64,000 nt of DNA. Source: Grifola frondosa (taxonomy: Eukaryota; Basidiomycota; Agaricomycetes; Polyporales; Grifolaceae). The position numbers and the translations under genes were made by a program. Under the pieces are notes generated by a model. That model made no database searches. It was not told the DNA's origin and saw only the letters and a program-made list of their open reading frames with translations. Shown here one piece after another: positions 43,795 to 56,152 of this stretch. How positions within the stretch are numbered: the first letter of the stretch is position 1; every line of letters begins with the position of its first letter. The stretch covers positions 62,001 through 126,000 of the forward strand of contig LUGG01000015.1 of the NCBI GenBank assembly GCA_001683735.1, written 5' to 3'.

Positions 43795-45791
43795 AATACT
43801 GGAGTAAGCAAATTGAGTACAATGTGACAGGAGGCAATGGTGACGACGCTCACAACGATACTTTGGCGAATTTGTAGGATGCGATGAGTTCCAAGCTCGA
43901 AGGTTTGGTGAATACAGGCCGGTCGTGGTTGAGCATTTTATACCCAAGTGCGGCTGGCTTCCTACCTTGAAGCTGCCTCATTCATTCAAAGCATGTCTGT
44001 GTACGTCAAACCTCAACTGCTTCTTCACTCTGATTCCATTCATTTTTCAGCAGTGACGCGAAATCATTCAGGGCGATTGCAGGATTGGGAATGAACAACG
44101 GAAATCAACAAAACATATGTGGAGCCGCAAGTTAAGACCGCCGGACGAAAGACGCGTATAATAATATTTTGCAAACTGTGATTTGCTCCGTGATGCATGG
44201 AAGGAGTCAAGTAGCGCGTACTTATTCTCGATCGCGTGAACCTGGAAAGCTTGAAGAAAGCGATTAGAACGTATATTTGGAGGTCTTGGGGTAATGATAT
44301 CGTTTAATACAGAAGAGCCTCATGCCAGCCATGAGTTGAAGCGTTTCTGACCGACTGTGCAGCCGCATTTGCCATTTGGCGAAGAAAGAAAATTCGTCTC
44401 CGGTTGGACGTCATTGCTTCACGCCTGATAATAACCAATCTAGGTGTTCTTACGACGGGCTCCATCTCGGCGTTATGCTACCTCGTCTACAACAACCGGC
44501 TTGCTAAATCTGTCGCTCGTTGGAGGTCCGGGATACTGTCATAATAAATGAGATATCGACTCTAATAAATTCCAATACCATTACGTTCGTTGTGGCGCCT
44601 GGCGCAGAATGTAAACGCTATTATCGTCTCCATAGTGCCTTCCGAAACTGAATATCGAGACAATCAATTAGCCGCACGTTAGCTCTCGCTCAAAGAGACA
44701 TATATACGACCAATAGATAATTGTATTCTGTGGCAACGAATGATTTGTACTGCACGCGATGGACCGCCGCCGTGATGAATTCCGGTGAAATACATGCCCA
44801 GGGAAGACTGATTGACATTGTGGATGGAAGTGCATCTACCGGATGATGGTACAAACCGAATTGCTTGATCAAGTTGAAGAGGTTCCTTTAATGATCGCAT
44901 CACGAGACAATACAGAAGTCAATTATAGGATGGTCATAATCCGTGAAGCTTTGAAGAGTGGTGTGCCGTCTATTGAATGTTTGCCCAGCTTGGTACACCT
45001 TACATTGGGCGTTGTCAGACAAGAACGATGTCTCACTGAGGAGAGTCAAAGAAAGAGTCAAAGCGACAGCGGACGGCGAAGGTTTATGAAGCATACTTTG
45101 AAAACGCCGACTACGTCAAATGCACATATTTGCAAGCAACTTGCCCTTCTAGTGACGCATGACGTATCTTTAAACGAAGGCGTGGCTTCTCACGATTCCA
45201 AAATGCTGGCGGGGAAAGGGTGACAATTTTGCAGTACAATCGTAGTCCACGAGACTATTGTAATTAGCGGATGTTATCTTCAGATAATCACTAGGTAACC
45301 ATGTTCAGCAGCCGCGCCAGAACTCGCGCTCAGCTTGTTCGGAGGTCTTGAGCCAAATTGATCGAGGGCAAAACATGAGGAATCATTAATCATTGATCAT
45401 TCCGGAGACCACGAGCGGCGGAAGGCGATGAAAATAGATCAATCCTCGCCGAATGGTGTACGGGAGATTTCCCGAATACTTCAGCAGATGGATGGGTGAG
45501 AAACTCTTTACGAGCAGAACCGCAGCATCCATAAATGGCCTCAGAGGATGAAACTGTTATTGTTCAAGATCCTCTGTCCATCAGTTCCAGACGACATATT
45601 GGTGTCATGCGATTTGTATCATATTCGGGGGTCCTGCTCAACGGTGAAGCAGACAAATCAATTTGAAAAGTTACGGACGACTCACCATTACAGTCATATC
45701 TATGACGTCATCAAACTTTGTGGTTATGAGACCTGTTATTATCTAAATTCAACCAAACGAAAAGATAATCTCTCATCGCTAGTCGTCTCAT
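43795..45791. other. Two kilobases without a supported gene
   Basis: Only short ORFs (up to 126 codons at 44843-45223) without recognisable domains, splice-linked neighbours or repeats. Confidence 0.4.
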
Positions 45792-46187
45792 ATGGCCAAC
45801 CAAACCTTTCATTTCCTGGTGAGCGGGAAAGTCCAAGGCGTGGGGTTTCGTGCTTTCACGAGGAGAATTGCACGCGAAGAAGGGGTCGTTGGATGGGTGC
45901 GCAATGATTCGGTAAGTCTACTCAGTCTCCCAGTCTAAGATTGGGCTTCAATCATACAATCCCAGAGGGGGAATGTCGTGGGGGTTGCGCAAGGCAGTGA
46001 ACATGCGCTATCCAACTTGTGTGTAGATTCTCGTCTGGATATTGTCATACGGAAAGTATGCTGAGTCGCAAACAGCAAGAACGCGCTCTTCGCTGGACCG
46101 CGCCATGCTGCCGTGGAAGGCGTCGAGTTTTGGAATGAAAATTCTCTTAGAGCCCTGGAGTATCGGGAATTTGAGATCCGGAGGTGA
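45792..46187 (+). CDS. Acylphosphatase
   Basis: Three exons (45792-45911, 45966-46018, 46076-46187) give a 94-aa protein, the usual acylphosphatase size. The catalytic loop VSGKVQGVGFRAFTRRIA provides the phosphate-binding Arg, and GWVRND supplies the catalytic Asn region. The C-terminal part (AQGSEHALSNFKNALFAGP, then VEFWNENSL) fits the ferredoxin-like fold. The enzyme hydrolyses the carboxyl-phosphate bond of acyl phosphates in the cytosol. Both introns are canonical and the phases close exactly. Confidence 0.93.
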
Positions 46188-46424
46188 ATTGTCTAGAAGT
46201 CCACTTGCCAGGCTCTCTAGATTTTGAGGGTCAGAAATGTACCATATCATCGTGTATAAACATCAGAGGAAGAGGACGAGGCAGCAACAAACTTCGCAGA
46301 ATTCTGATAAGATAAGATCTGAATCTTTGGGCGCCTTCCCTGCAGTTCAATCTTTCAAGCTCTCAAGTACTTTGCAGGAAGCCAAAGTCCAACATCAACG
46401 TCCTCGTTAGTTGCTGCCAGACTC

Positions 46425-46857
46425 ATGGCCGTCAAACCGCGTTTGTCAGCAGGGGACATTCTACACCGCGGGCTGGTCTACAGTCTATTTGGGATCACGC
46501 TTTGGGGCATATACCAGATCGGCAGCGTCCACCGCGACACACTGAGGAGAGGCAGAGGTGAGTCGTGACTAGCCGTCATCTTAAGCTTTGCCTAACGTTA
46601 TTACGGCTCGTGCTTTGCAGAGGTCAGAGTACTGTCCTACCTTATTTAGTGACCTGTACTGATGGCATATGTCAATGACGCTCGAAGGCCGCCGCGGCGC
46701 AAGAAGCGCAATTGCAGAAGGAAAAGGAGGTACGACACTGGTTGAAGACATTCCTTGAGTTTGGCAGACTTATTTCTGAATGCAGGAGGAGATGAACGAG
46801 ATGGCACTTGCGGAAGCCGCGCAGGCGGCGCTCAAAGGGCAGGCAAAATCGTGGTAG
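46425..46857 (+). CDS. COX14-like small mitochondrial membrane protein
   Basis: An 82-aa protein is reconstructed from exons 46425-46557, 46621-46622, 46688-46729 and 46786-46857. The N-terminal half has one membrane segment in the COX14-like context (DILHRGLVYSLFGITLWGIY, then QIGSVHRDTLRRGR). The C-terminal half is a charged Ala/Glu helix (AQEAQLQKEKE, EEMNEMALAEAAQAALKGQA). COX14-type proteins assist cytochrome c oxidase assembly in the inner membrane. Exon 1 ends in phase 1, and the exon at 46688 fits only if a 2-nt exon (AG, between a perfect acceptor TTTGCAG and donor GTCAGA) is spliced in. Without it the downstream frame differs. The family call is moderate. Confidence 0.6.
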
Positions 46858-47687
46858 AACTTAGCGGAGGCGTGCTACTATCAGGTGAGACCTGCGTCAG
46901 TATGTACGTGCTATTTCTCAGCGTGGACGAATTCGCGAAAGACTGCTCATAGGAGGTAACCACCGCGGGCGCGAAAACATCTGCGACTAGAAGTATCTCT
47001 GCTGCGGATAGGCGGTTCGCGACGCTTACGGGTATCGTGCGCAGCAATATTGTCACTGGTTTAACCAAGGGGTCCAATACATTATTCAATGCTCACGATC
47101 ACGATCATCACCATTCTCCTGCTCCTGGCTTCATGTGGCAGCAGCCCCATGCTTTTCATTCCCCAAAAGCGCAGTGTAATACCTTGCGTTGTGTGCTTGT
47201 AATGGAATAAGGAGGGCTCCATGCCATGACTTTTAAGGCTCGGAGGGACGAACACTACATTCCAAGTTTTGATAGCGATCAAGGATGCGTACCCTGCTCA
47301 GATGTCTCCGTTATGGACATGTGCCCTCCCCTTCTTGCAAAGTCATGTATCTGCTTTGAACACTACAAGTATATTCACGGCCGGATGTCGGTACGTATCT
47401 ACTTCAAATCAAGATAGGCACGTAAGTATGTACGTCGTAGAATACAGTGTACATGGAGGGTCGAGACAACATGAAGCGGGTATGAATCCGAGAGAGGAAT
47501 AGAATGTGAGAGGCCAGCAAGGACGGTGGGCGAACACATTGGCCACTGTGTTCGCCTCGTCGTCCCCCCAACGGGAAGAAATAGAGAAAAATAGAAACAA
47601 CAACAACATTTCTAGACAAGCAGCCTTCGTCGAACCAATAAGGTTCTGAGACAAGATCCATCGGTTCCGTTGACCTTCTAATCTGCA
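46858..47687. other. Intergenic, nothing recognised
   Basis: Between convergent genes. Contains a His-codon-like stretch near 47094-47125 but no supported gene. Confidence 0.4.
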
Positions 47688-49351
47688 TCACGCCCCAAAC
47701 GTGAACTGCTGCGTTCGCGGAGTCGCCGAAAAATTAAATTCGCTAGCGCCAGCCGCCGAAGACCCGAAACGCAACGGCGTAGAAGGCTGTCGAGGAGACT
47801 CCGACGAGCTCGAGGCCGAACCCGCCGAAAACACAAATCCTCTAGGGATCTGCCTCGAGGAGTCGGTTTCGCGTGCAGGAGCCGCTGAGAACGTGAAGGA
47901 CGGCGAAGGGACCCGTGGCGGGCTCGTGGGCGTTGGTCCCGAAGAGCCAGTTTCGTGCGCAGGAGCCGTGAAGTTAAATGTGAAACGCGACGAAGGGTCT
48001 GAAGGGAGGTCCGATGCTGCGGGACCACGGCTGGAGGAAGGCGGTGCCGAGGGCGGAGAACCGAACTGGAACGGTGAGGAAGAGGAGGGAGTAGGGCGAG
48101 GGGTTGCGGGATTCTGATTGGACGATGATCCTGCAGGCGAATTCCTAAAAGAGAACGGAGAAGAAGGGGATGCAGAGAACGACGAGGGAGTAGGCTGCAG
48201 GTTCACGGGACCACCATTAGATGCTAGAACGGTGCCAAACTGAGATAACGAAGGCATCGCCTGAGGCGTCCAATGTACCGCGTCCGCCGCCGTTCGCGAC
48301 GGGGGAGGAACTCGAGAATCGAGCCCGGCGTGCTGAGTTGGGGTAGCACTTTCAACATGAGCGCGAGCGGGAGTCGCGCGTTCAGAGGAGTTGGTCGCGA
48401 GATTGCCGTTCTCGTAATGCGTGCGAGGGGTAAATCCAGCCAAAATGTCCGCTACGTTGTCCGATGGAATTTGCTCAAAACCTCTGATGTCCTGATGATC
48501 TGACTTCTTGGGCAAGGCTTCGTGAAGGATCTCGGAGGCAACTATGACCTCATAATTCGGGTCCACTGGCTGCGTCGTAATGGGAAGTACCTCACGGCAA
48601 GTAAATTTGCCCCATGGATGGAAATCCTTCCAGTCGACCTCGCCCGTGGACACAGGTTTCCCGAAGTCTTCTATCTTGTAGTCCTTCGCATCTTTCGCAA
48701 TTACCCGATACATTTGAGCACGGACGATGATGCCGATCTTGTTCGAGGGAGAGAATTTAATGCAGTTTTGAAAATGTTGATTCTCTGCGACGAGTTCTAG
48801 ACCAAGATCGCAGAAGTGCCAGCGCGTCCCGAACCAAGCCAAGACACGAGCTGTGACAAGCAGACGATCACGTTTAACATTGACCTTGATTCCGCAGCTG
48901 TGGATGTGGGAGTATTGTTTCAAGAGGGGATAAACGCTGAGAAAATCGGCATCTGTTAATTCAAAACCAGATAGAGATGGCTCCGTTGAAATCTCGAAAT
49001 CGGCGATAAGATCATCATGCTGCGGTGCAACATCATCGCAAACAGGCAAAGACGTGCGAGTGGCGTCCGGTTCCGCATTAACAATCCGGCTAGCTGGGGG
49101 CAAAGACGTTTGTTCGTTCTCATCCAGCGCGACACTAAAAGAATGATCTACAAGTATGTATTAGACGACGATGCTAAAGGTGATTTCAACATCAACTCAC
49201 CGGTGGCATCTGCGTCGATATCTTCGACACATGTAGCAAGTTCTCCAGCATTAAAACCAGGTGTCTCAAAGGCTACAACAGGGACATTCGACGAGTAAAT
49301 GTGTCTGTTGAGTGGGGATTGTCGGGATGTGACCGAGAAAGGTCGAGAGTA
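47688..49351 (-). CDS. FG/FxFG-rich disordered protein, C-terminal part of a longer gene
   Basis: Exon 49351-49201 (SRPFSVTSRQSPLNRHI to CVEDIDADAT) joins in phase with exon 49147-47688 (DHSFSVALDENEQTSLPPA...). After a folded-looking region (SVYPLLKQYSHIHSCGIKVN, WHFCDLGLELVAENQHFQN, IGIIVRAQMYRVI, FHPWGKFTCREVLPI), the last about 200 residues are Ser/Pro/Thr-rich. They carry spaced aromatic motifs: FQFGSPP, FTFNF, FTFSAAP, FVFSAG, LRFGSS, FNFSAT and a terminal QQFTFGA. This resembles FG-nucleoporin spacing but is short. The gene continues upstream (splice acceptor at the 5' end of the first exon), probably into the membrane region at 49.8-50.3 kb. Confidence 0.6.
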
Positions 49352-49384
49352 CTGAGAGACACAGAGGTTTGTTCACAATGTCTG

Positions 49385-49760
49385 ACACGGCAATTCGCGC
49401 GACATCGTGTTTCGTAGGTCTCGATATGCGGCAGCTCCGGATCTTGGTCGCAGATGACGATGGAAGGAGTTGGCCATAATATCCAATTACTTCGATAATT
49501 CTGGCGACATCCTGTTCTGGCGTACAGCCACTCCAGATCTCCATCGCGGTCGATGACGGAGAGAGTTGACTATATGGGACGTCCGTGGCGTTGATGTTCA
49601 CTGCCCTGCAGACGACACCATGTGTGTTGCGAGCTGTTTCGGATACCAACAGAACAAAATGGCTCGAGATCCTCATATCAGTCGACATAGTCGAGGCGGA
49701 GGAGAGCTGGCTCTCTGTGGCGTCCGTATCAGGGCCTTCCGACAATGGTGACATCGTCAT
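49385..49760 (-). repeat. Imperfect repeats of about 35-55 residues in an open minus-strand frame
   Basis: The open frame contains three related blocks: SQLSSASTMSTDMRISS, SQLSPSSTAMEIWSGCTPEQ and GQLLPSSSATKIRSCRISRP. The last two are followed by DVARI. It is probably part of the same membrane/FG-rich gene, but splice joins are not established. Confidence 0.45.
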
Positions 49761-49789
49761 ATCAAAGTCCTATAGGTTATCATAAGGAT

Positions 49790-50330
49790 CTAGATGGAAA
49801 TATGGCAACGTAATAAACACGCTACCTTCTCGAGAGCCTCGCCACACATAATCAAGTCGCCCGAAGAAGTACCCACGATTGGCTCCGGGAAGACAACGAG
49901 CACAACAATGAACGAAAGGGACATAGTAGCAAAGAACAGGACAATAGCAATGACGAAAGCCGCATCCGCAGTCCAGAACTGAGGTAGAGGATAGTCGTGG
50001 CGAGCGACACCGAGCGGGATAGGAAGCACCGGGGGATGAATGGTATGGGTGGGTGGCTCCCATACTAGAGAGGTACACGTTGGATGGGGCGCCACATAAA
50101 GTACTCCCCGTAGTACGGAGAGAATGTAGCTGAACATCAGGACGACGTTCGGTGATTTCGACAAAATGTCTTTGTTCAGTAGAATGACGACGGGAGGATG
50201 GGTAGTAATTTGTACAGCTGTGGCGATAGGTACTGTGATGTTGAGTACCGTGGCGCAGAGATAGCTTATGGGTGTTGAAGTAAGAGAAAGGTTAAAGAGA
50301 AGCTGTGGCGTACGGTCTTTAGTACTGGCG
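49790..50330 (-). CDS. Membrane-spanning exons of a partly resolved gene
   Basis: A long minus-strand open exon encodes several hydrophobic helices: LLFNLSLTSTPISYLCATVL, then NITVPIATAVQI, VVLMFSYILSVLRGVLYVA and AAFVIAIVLFFATMSLSFIV. The last runs on into LVVFPEPIVG. Upstream exons at about 50600-50860 (CITCFWIKPFELFCINSI; HALAAWKGAVRPYVHSNDN) look like the same gene, giving a polytopic protein. The hydrophilic tail may be the FG-rich region at 47.7-49.4 kb. I do not recognise the transporter or receptor family. Confidence 0.5.
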
Positions 50331-51912
50331 CTAAATTGTGTTGTTATTTGTTGTCGGCGGTATACACGTGTTCAAATGTACATACCGTTCTATTGAGGCC
50401 ATTCATGAGTAAAAAGATGGCATGGACAAAAAAGCTTCACTTTTCCGCTGATGAAGCAACGTCCGTGTCTGCCCATGCCACAACACCCCATACGGTCAAG
50501 TCAGCATGCTGCTAGAAGAACTTCAGATGGACATACAATTATTAAACCAACACACGAACTACGTTGTTAACGTTCCATTCATTATACTCACAGATGGAGT
50601 TAATACAGAAGAGCTCAAAGGGCTTTATCCAAAAGCAGGTGATACAATTGGAAAGGCTGCGTCATATCTGGTGTTCAATGATTAGAGAAAACATGGCGCT
50701 GAAGGATCGATATGAATTTCTAGATTTGTAGTCAACACAGAAATCTGTACTCACTGGACATTGTCATTTGAATGCACGTACGGTCTGACCGCTCCTTTCC
50801 ATGCCGCGAGCGCATGATTCGACCTGCGAATCTGCAGGGCGACGGTGCACTATAAAAATCTCCAATTTATCCTGGCTCTGGTTAAACAGTATACACAAAT
50901 ATTGTCAACGATACTAGATTGAAGGCACGGGGAGTCTTTGACAAACACGAAACTGACTCTTACCATGAAGAAGCATCGAGTACCGCATTTTCTGCGACAC
51001 GCATAAATGTATTTCCTACGGCGCTTTTCACGTTTCTGTCCGGACGAGCCAGGCGTCGTGCCGACCTGCACGATTGCATTGTTATAAGAACTTGGCTTGG
51101 ACCTGATATCCTCCAGAGCGACGCCCATTGACACAAGACATACACTGTGATATCATGGCCCCTAGAACGTCCATGATACAGACGGACAACTCACAAGGAT
51201 ACCATAGTACGCATCCATACTTCAACATCGGAAGCCTTGTGCGCCTTTGGGCAGTAGGTCACAGCACAAAGTTCGTAGAGAAATGCATGAAGGGCATGAT
51301 AGCGTGCGAAGCCGACGCTCCGGTAAAATTCGTACTGGGCAGAGTATCAGTCAGTCTCGAGTTGTCGACGACCAGACAGCTCCGTTCTTGGATTCTTCAG
51401 CGATGGAGGCAAAAACACAGGCGCAAATGTGGCATGTAAAGGAATCGTGCAAGCTGGTCGGAGGAGTCAACTTGGCACCGCAGTCTTGGGGTATCCGCAA
51501 GGAACCCGTCAGGTGTCCTGGAGGACGATTATATGTGATCCCAGCAGTAATATCACCGGCGCAGAGCTCGTAGGAACTTTGAACAAATATTGATGCATTG
51601 CAGGGTCCTGGTTAGAAAGAAAGAAGTCATGCCGTAAAGTCATTTTAAGTTCCTGCTAAACTAGGAAAGCCTCCTAACATCATAATACTGAACTTCACGT
51701 AATTAAAGTTCCAGGTGAATAGTGAATTCCGTGCGAGTGTACACTAACTAGAGAATGCATATACATACAAAATACATAATGATCTACTCTACATGTCCAA
51801 TTACAAGAAGCCGTAATGTCAGTGAAAGATAGTGTCAGCGAGAGTCCTAAAAGAGTCCCGTCAATGTGAGATATAAATGTGCAAGTATGCAGTCCAACCA
51901 GTCCCACCGTTA
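50331..51912. other. Probable 5' exons of the membrane gene plus intergenic DNA
   Basis: It contains small hydrophobic or hydrophilic exon candidates on the minus strand (50600-50870, 51030-51134) that I could not join, and unsupported plus-strand frames at 51128-51573. Confidence 0.35.
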
Positions 51913-54556
51913 CTACCTCCTCAGCCCACCGATGAGCACCCACACACCCGCCAGCACGCCCGCAAGAGCCGTTATCCCGGGTGCAAGCCCAGCGGCACGG
52001 GAGGCGTCGCTGCTGCCCTTGCTCGTGCTCGTCAACCCGTCATGATTGCGGCTCGATCCGTTGTCTCCATTGGACGTCGCGAGCACAGACGAGTCCACCG
52101 AGAACGTGGCCACGGTCTTCGTCTGGGTCGTCGTGGGGAATGTCTGCGTGCTCGAGGGTGTCGACTCCTGCAGCGCGCCGTCAGAGAAAAAACGAGCGCC
52201 ACGCCTGGCGCGGGTACAGGGATGTCGCATGTATTGGCCGCCTGGTTGCATGGGATGGTAACCACTTGCTCACTCCCCTGCCAGCGGCCGTCCGCCTGGA
52301 AACGCCCTCCGAGCGTCTGTGAAAGCAGGATGAGCATCCGATGTGCAGAAGAGATGCAGTCACAGCTCACCTGGCCTGCCCATGTCACGTTGTTCTTCTC
52401 AGACACCGACGGGGCCAGCAGGTACCTGTGCCAAATTCGCGCTCAGTCTCCAGTCCCGCTCATCAATGCAGAAACGACTCACTTGACGTTCACTTGCGCC
52501 GGCGTGCCGTTCGGCTCGCCCTGCAGCCCTCCTCTATTCGCACCAGCAATGAGCCCGCCGCCGACGGATATCGTCGCGGTATATGCGGCGGCGCCGGACG
52601 GGTCGGTCATATAGTTGAACAGCACGAGACGCGCGAGCACGCCGTTCTCGTAGATCGCGTACGCGGGGGTATATGGATTCGCAGTGTTCGCGTTGAGATC
52701 GAGCACACGGGAGGTGTTGGACGAGCCGAGCGCCTCGGCCATAGCCACAACGGAATAGAATATCGGTCCAATCGTCCAGCCCTCCGTGCGCGAGATGTTT
52801 GTGGGCGGGGCTATACCGGGAGGAGACATGCGTCAGAACATCATCCGAGGCTAAGTATCCTAAAATATCACTTACGCGTAAAAGGCTAAAGAACGAGGAG
52901 ACAGTATCAGCATGAGGCACATCAAGGTACTACAGTCCACTCACATTATATGACACGTTATGCCCACCCACATGCAGCAGGGCTCCCGAAAAGTTCGTAT
53001 ATGCCATCTGTAGCCCGTAGTCAAGTGCCCAAATCGCGGCCCCGAAGGAATCACTGATGCCGGGGAACCCTCCACAGGATGCAGTGTTCGTTTCGAACAT
53101 GATGAATGGTTTTTCCGCCGCCTGAGCGATGAGGGTCGAATTGATGTAGGCTTGCACAACACCTTGGCCCGATGCGTGCGTCAGGTAGGTCGGGAACTCG
53201 GCCTGCGCGTCCTTAGGTGGTCCGAATCCAGCATTAGGGAACGCGGCGGCGCAGTTTTGATCGGGGTAACTGGGAAAATGGAAGGTCAGAAGGAGGGTGT
53301 ATGTGACGAGAAAGAATAATGAAGGAAAAGAATGAACTCACTGTTCGACCGATAGCATTCCTAGGGAGCTGTTGTATTGTGGGATAAATCCGGTATTCCA
53401 GACATCTTCAGGCTTCCAGTTGCCTGAGACACTGGGACCTATGAGGTTGTTGCGTACCGGAATCTTGGGATCGTTGTTGATGGCGTCAACCACAACACCG
53501 AACTCTCCAAAGTAATCGAACGGCCCATACGTTGCTGGTCGGTGCCCGTGTCTATGCAGATCGTCCATCAAACGTGTGTACACTAAAAGAACGAAAAGCG
53601 TACGAGGCATATAAATCGGGTTCGTTTCCAACTTGAAATCCCAATACGTTGTCGCCTAAGATAGCCTCTGCGTACTCAGCAATTTCGAGTCTGAGATTAG
53701 CTGTGTCGTTGAGTGGGATTCCTAAAAGTGATCTTAGAGATACGAGGAAGGGATAAGGCAAAAGAAAACACTAACCGAGGTACCACTTGACGTTCACCAA
53801 AGCTGAGACATTACCTAGCATGTAGAGTAAATCGGGCGTGAAATCAACAATAGGAGTTCCTGTCTAACATCCAAGAAGGAAATGGTTACTCAAAGGCCAC
53901 ATAGAGACCGAAATATACTAACAGGATCGGTGGGGTCCTTCGAATCTTGTTCGATAATGCCTGGGATGGAGAGATTGGACACCAGTGTCGCAGTTTCTTG
54001 CGTGTTTCCGCCGACCCGCACTCTGACGCTCCCGCCTCGTTCAGAGATAATGGCCATCAGATTCAAGAAGGGAACCTGGAGGAGGGATCTGATATGATAT
54101 CGGGGGAACAGTCAACATTTGTTGGTCAAATGCGCGAGAAAATGTGACCGTACGAATTTTTGCCAACTGCATATCATGATAAGTATGCTATAGTCCAACG
54201 AAATGTGCGGAGAAAGGTCACGTACTGACTTGATTGGCAACGGACATCTCTATCGAGAATCCATAGAAGGAGCCACTTTGCGGTATTGACAGCCCTGAAA
54301 CGTCCACGGCCTGGTTCGCCAAAGATATCGAAAATTGTGTCGGCGGGAGCGGCACAGGCAAAGGAGGAGGACTCAAGACGACGTCATTATATGCAGAGAA
54401 TGCCGTAGCCCAAGGAATACTAGCGGTCGTCGTGGAGGAAGAGGAAGAGCCTGAGGCCGAGCTGACCATCGACGGGCCCGCAGGGCCATAGATTGTAAGA
54501 GCTTGCACGCAAGCAATACATGACGATAGGAGGAAGAGAAAATGCTCAGGAAGCAT
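51913..54556 (-). CDS. GH79 beta-glucuronidase-like glycoside hydrolase, probably membrane/GPI-anchored
   Basis: A multi-exon secreted enzyme. It has a signal peptide (MLPEHFLFLLSSCIACVQA) and a beta-sandwich N-terminal part (FSISLANQAVDVSGLSIPQ). The TIM barrel follows, with GGNTQETATL, GFQVGNEPDLYA (acid/base Glu), ATYGPFDYFGEFGVVVDAI and FIMFETNTASCGGFPG (nucleophile Glu). After it come FSGALLHVGGHNVSYN and AFYAPPTNISRTEGWTIGPI. The C-terminal domain ends in a Ser/Thr-rich stretch and a hydrophobic tail (GITALAGVLAGVWVLIGGLR), as expected for a GPI anchor. GH79 enzymes remove (4-O-methyl-)glucuronic acid from proteoglycans and arabinogalactans. Exon limits are read by eye from frame continuity; about nine introns are implied. 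Confidence 0.88.
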
Positions 54557-56152
54557 TTACAACTTGGCTTTCTTGGCTCTTGGGGCTCTTGGGGAGAACA
54601 ACGAGCGGGCGAGACGGCCTGGCGGGATATATATCGCACGCGGCTGTGCGTTTGTTGTGCCCGGGCTTTCGGCGTGTCCTAGCCATCTGTTACTGTTACT
54701 GATTTTTGCACGGCTACGATAGGCCGTGTACTGCCCGCGATAGGCTTGGGCTCCTAGATGTGAGAGCGCCGGGCAATGATGATGATCCTGTTTCACTAAG
54801 ATGAAAATATACAAAAATGGAAATAGGTTCGTTTTGAATTTTCGGGGTAAAACCCCCCTGTAAGTTTGTCGCCTGATAGGTATGCCTCACTACATTTTTC
54901 AGATACTGTAGACTAAGTACTGTTCAGCAGTAATCAACGATGATTTAAGAGCAATCTATCGAGATGACGATGACGCATCAAGACGGCTATGTTGTTCGCG
55001 ACCGCCTCTCCAGCGCGAGGTAGAATCACTACCAGTAATATGGACAACCCCTCGACATGGGAAGACTCTTACCTTTCGGCCTCCGACTAAAGAAGATTAG
55101 GGGCCCGCAGTGTCCAAAAATGACCGCGTCTCAGTCCGGTGGAATGCCAGGAGGCAGCGCCATTTCCAAAGAAATGCCTCGATAGACACTGAGACAGTGA
55201 AAGCGCTGAATACATGTTCAGTAAACGAGCACCCGCGCTCAAGGATCGTCGCAGTTCGAGTTCAGCGATGATGCATAATGGCTGAATAGCGCTCCCTACA
55301 AATTGAAATCTATTCAAATGCATGAACGCCCTACGCATTTATAGCTGAACATGACGCACACTAGTCGACACTTGACTGATCGGGTCGAAATAATCGTATC
55401 TCCTGGGTGACACGTTCGGTACACAAGCCTGCAATCAATTCTTGATCAACTCCCAGGCATGCACAGATCCGTCCCGCAGGCTCCCATGACCATGACTTGA
55501 GTAGACTCATGTTCGAGATAGTTCTCGCACCTGCTGATACGCGTAGAGTCTACCGGGGATAACTGCTTGTCCGCTAGTACTGAGCTGAAGAGTTCCGAGG
55601 ACGCCGGAAACTCGAGGCAGGCCGGATGAACACAGCCACCATTTTTGTTGGAGAATGCGTCGCCAGACAAAAGACGTCGTCCTTGTTGTCGAACCCCGCA
55701 TCAAGAACCTCGAACCCTCCGCGCCTGCCGCAGCACCCCACATCCAGTTACCGAGCGAAGCGACCCGCGCGCGTCAAGTCCGGTCGGAACAAGTCGCGAC
55801 CTGACGCGCATACATATCAGAGTTCGCAAGGCCAGGTGTTTGCTCACGGATGTCGTCGACGGTCGCAAGGCAGTTGCCAGCAGGTCAGAGAAAACGACGG
55901 AATAAACCGGGGAAGGTGGACGTTGCGGACGGAGAGGGCGCGGAAAGAGAGCGGCCGAAGAGTCGGAAAGAGGGGCCCCAGCCCGCCCACTGCGGGGCTA
56001 ATTAGGACTAATTCACATGTGTAAGCCCGCACACTTCTCCTCATGCCGGTGGTTGATACTCAAAAACCAATTTGCTCTCCGCGCCGTCCACATCGTCCTC
56101 CGACTCTCCCTGCTGCCTGATCATCGTCCTGCTCGCTGTCCTCTAGTCAAGC
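54557..56152. other. Intergenic, nothing recognised
   Basis: About 1.6 kb between divergent genes. Several short ORFs are present, none with a domain or splice-linked neighbours. It holds promoter regions for the GH79 and carrier genes. Confidence 0.4.
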
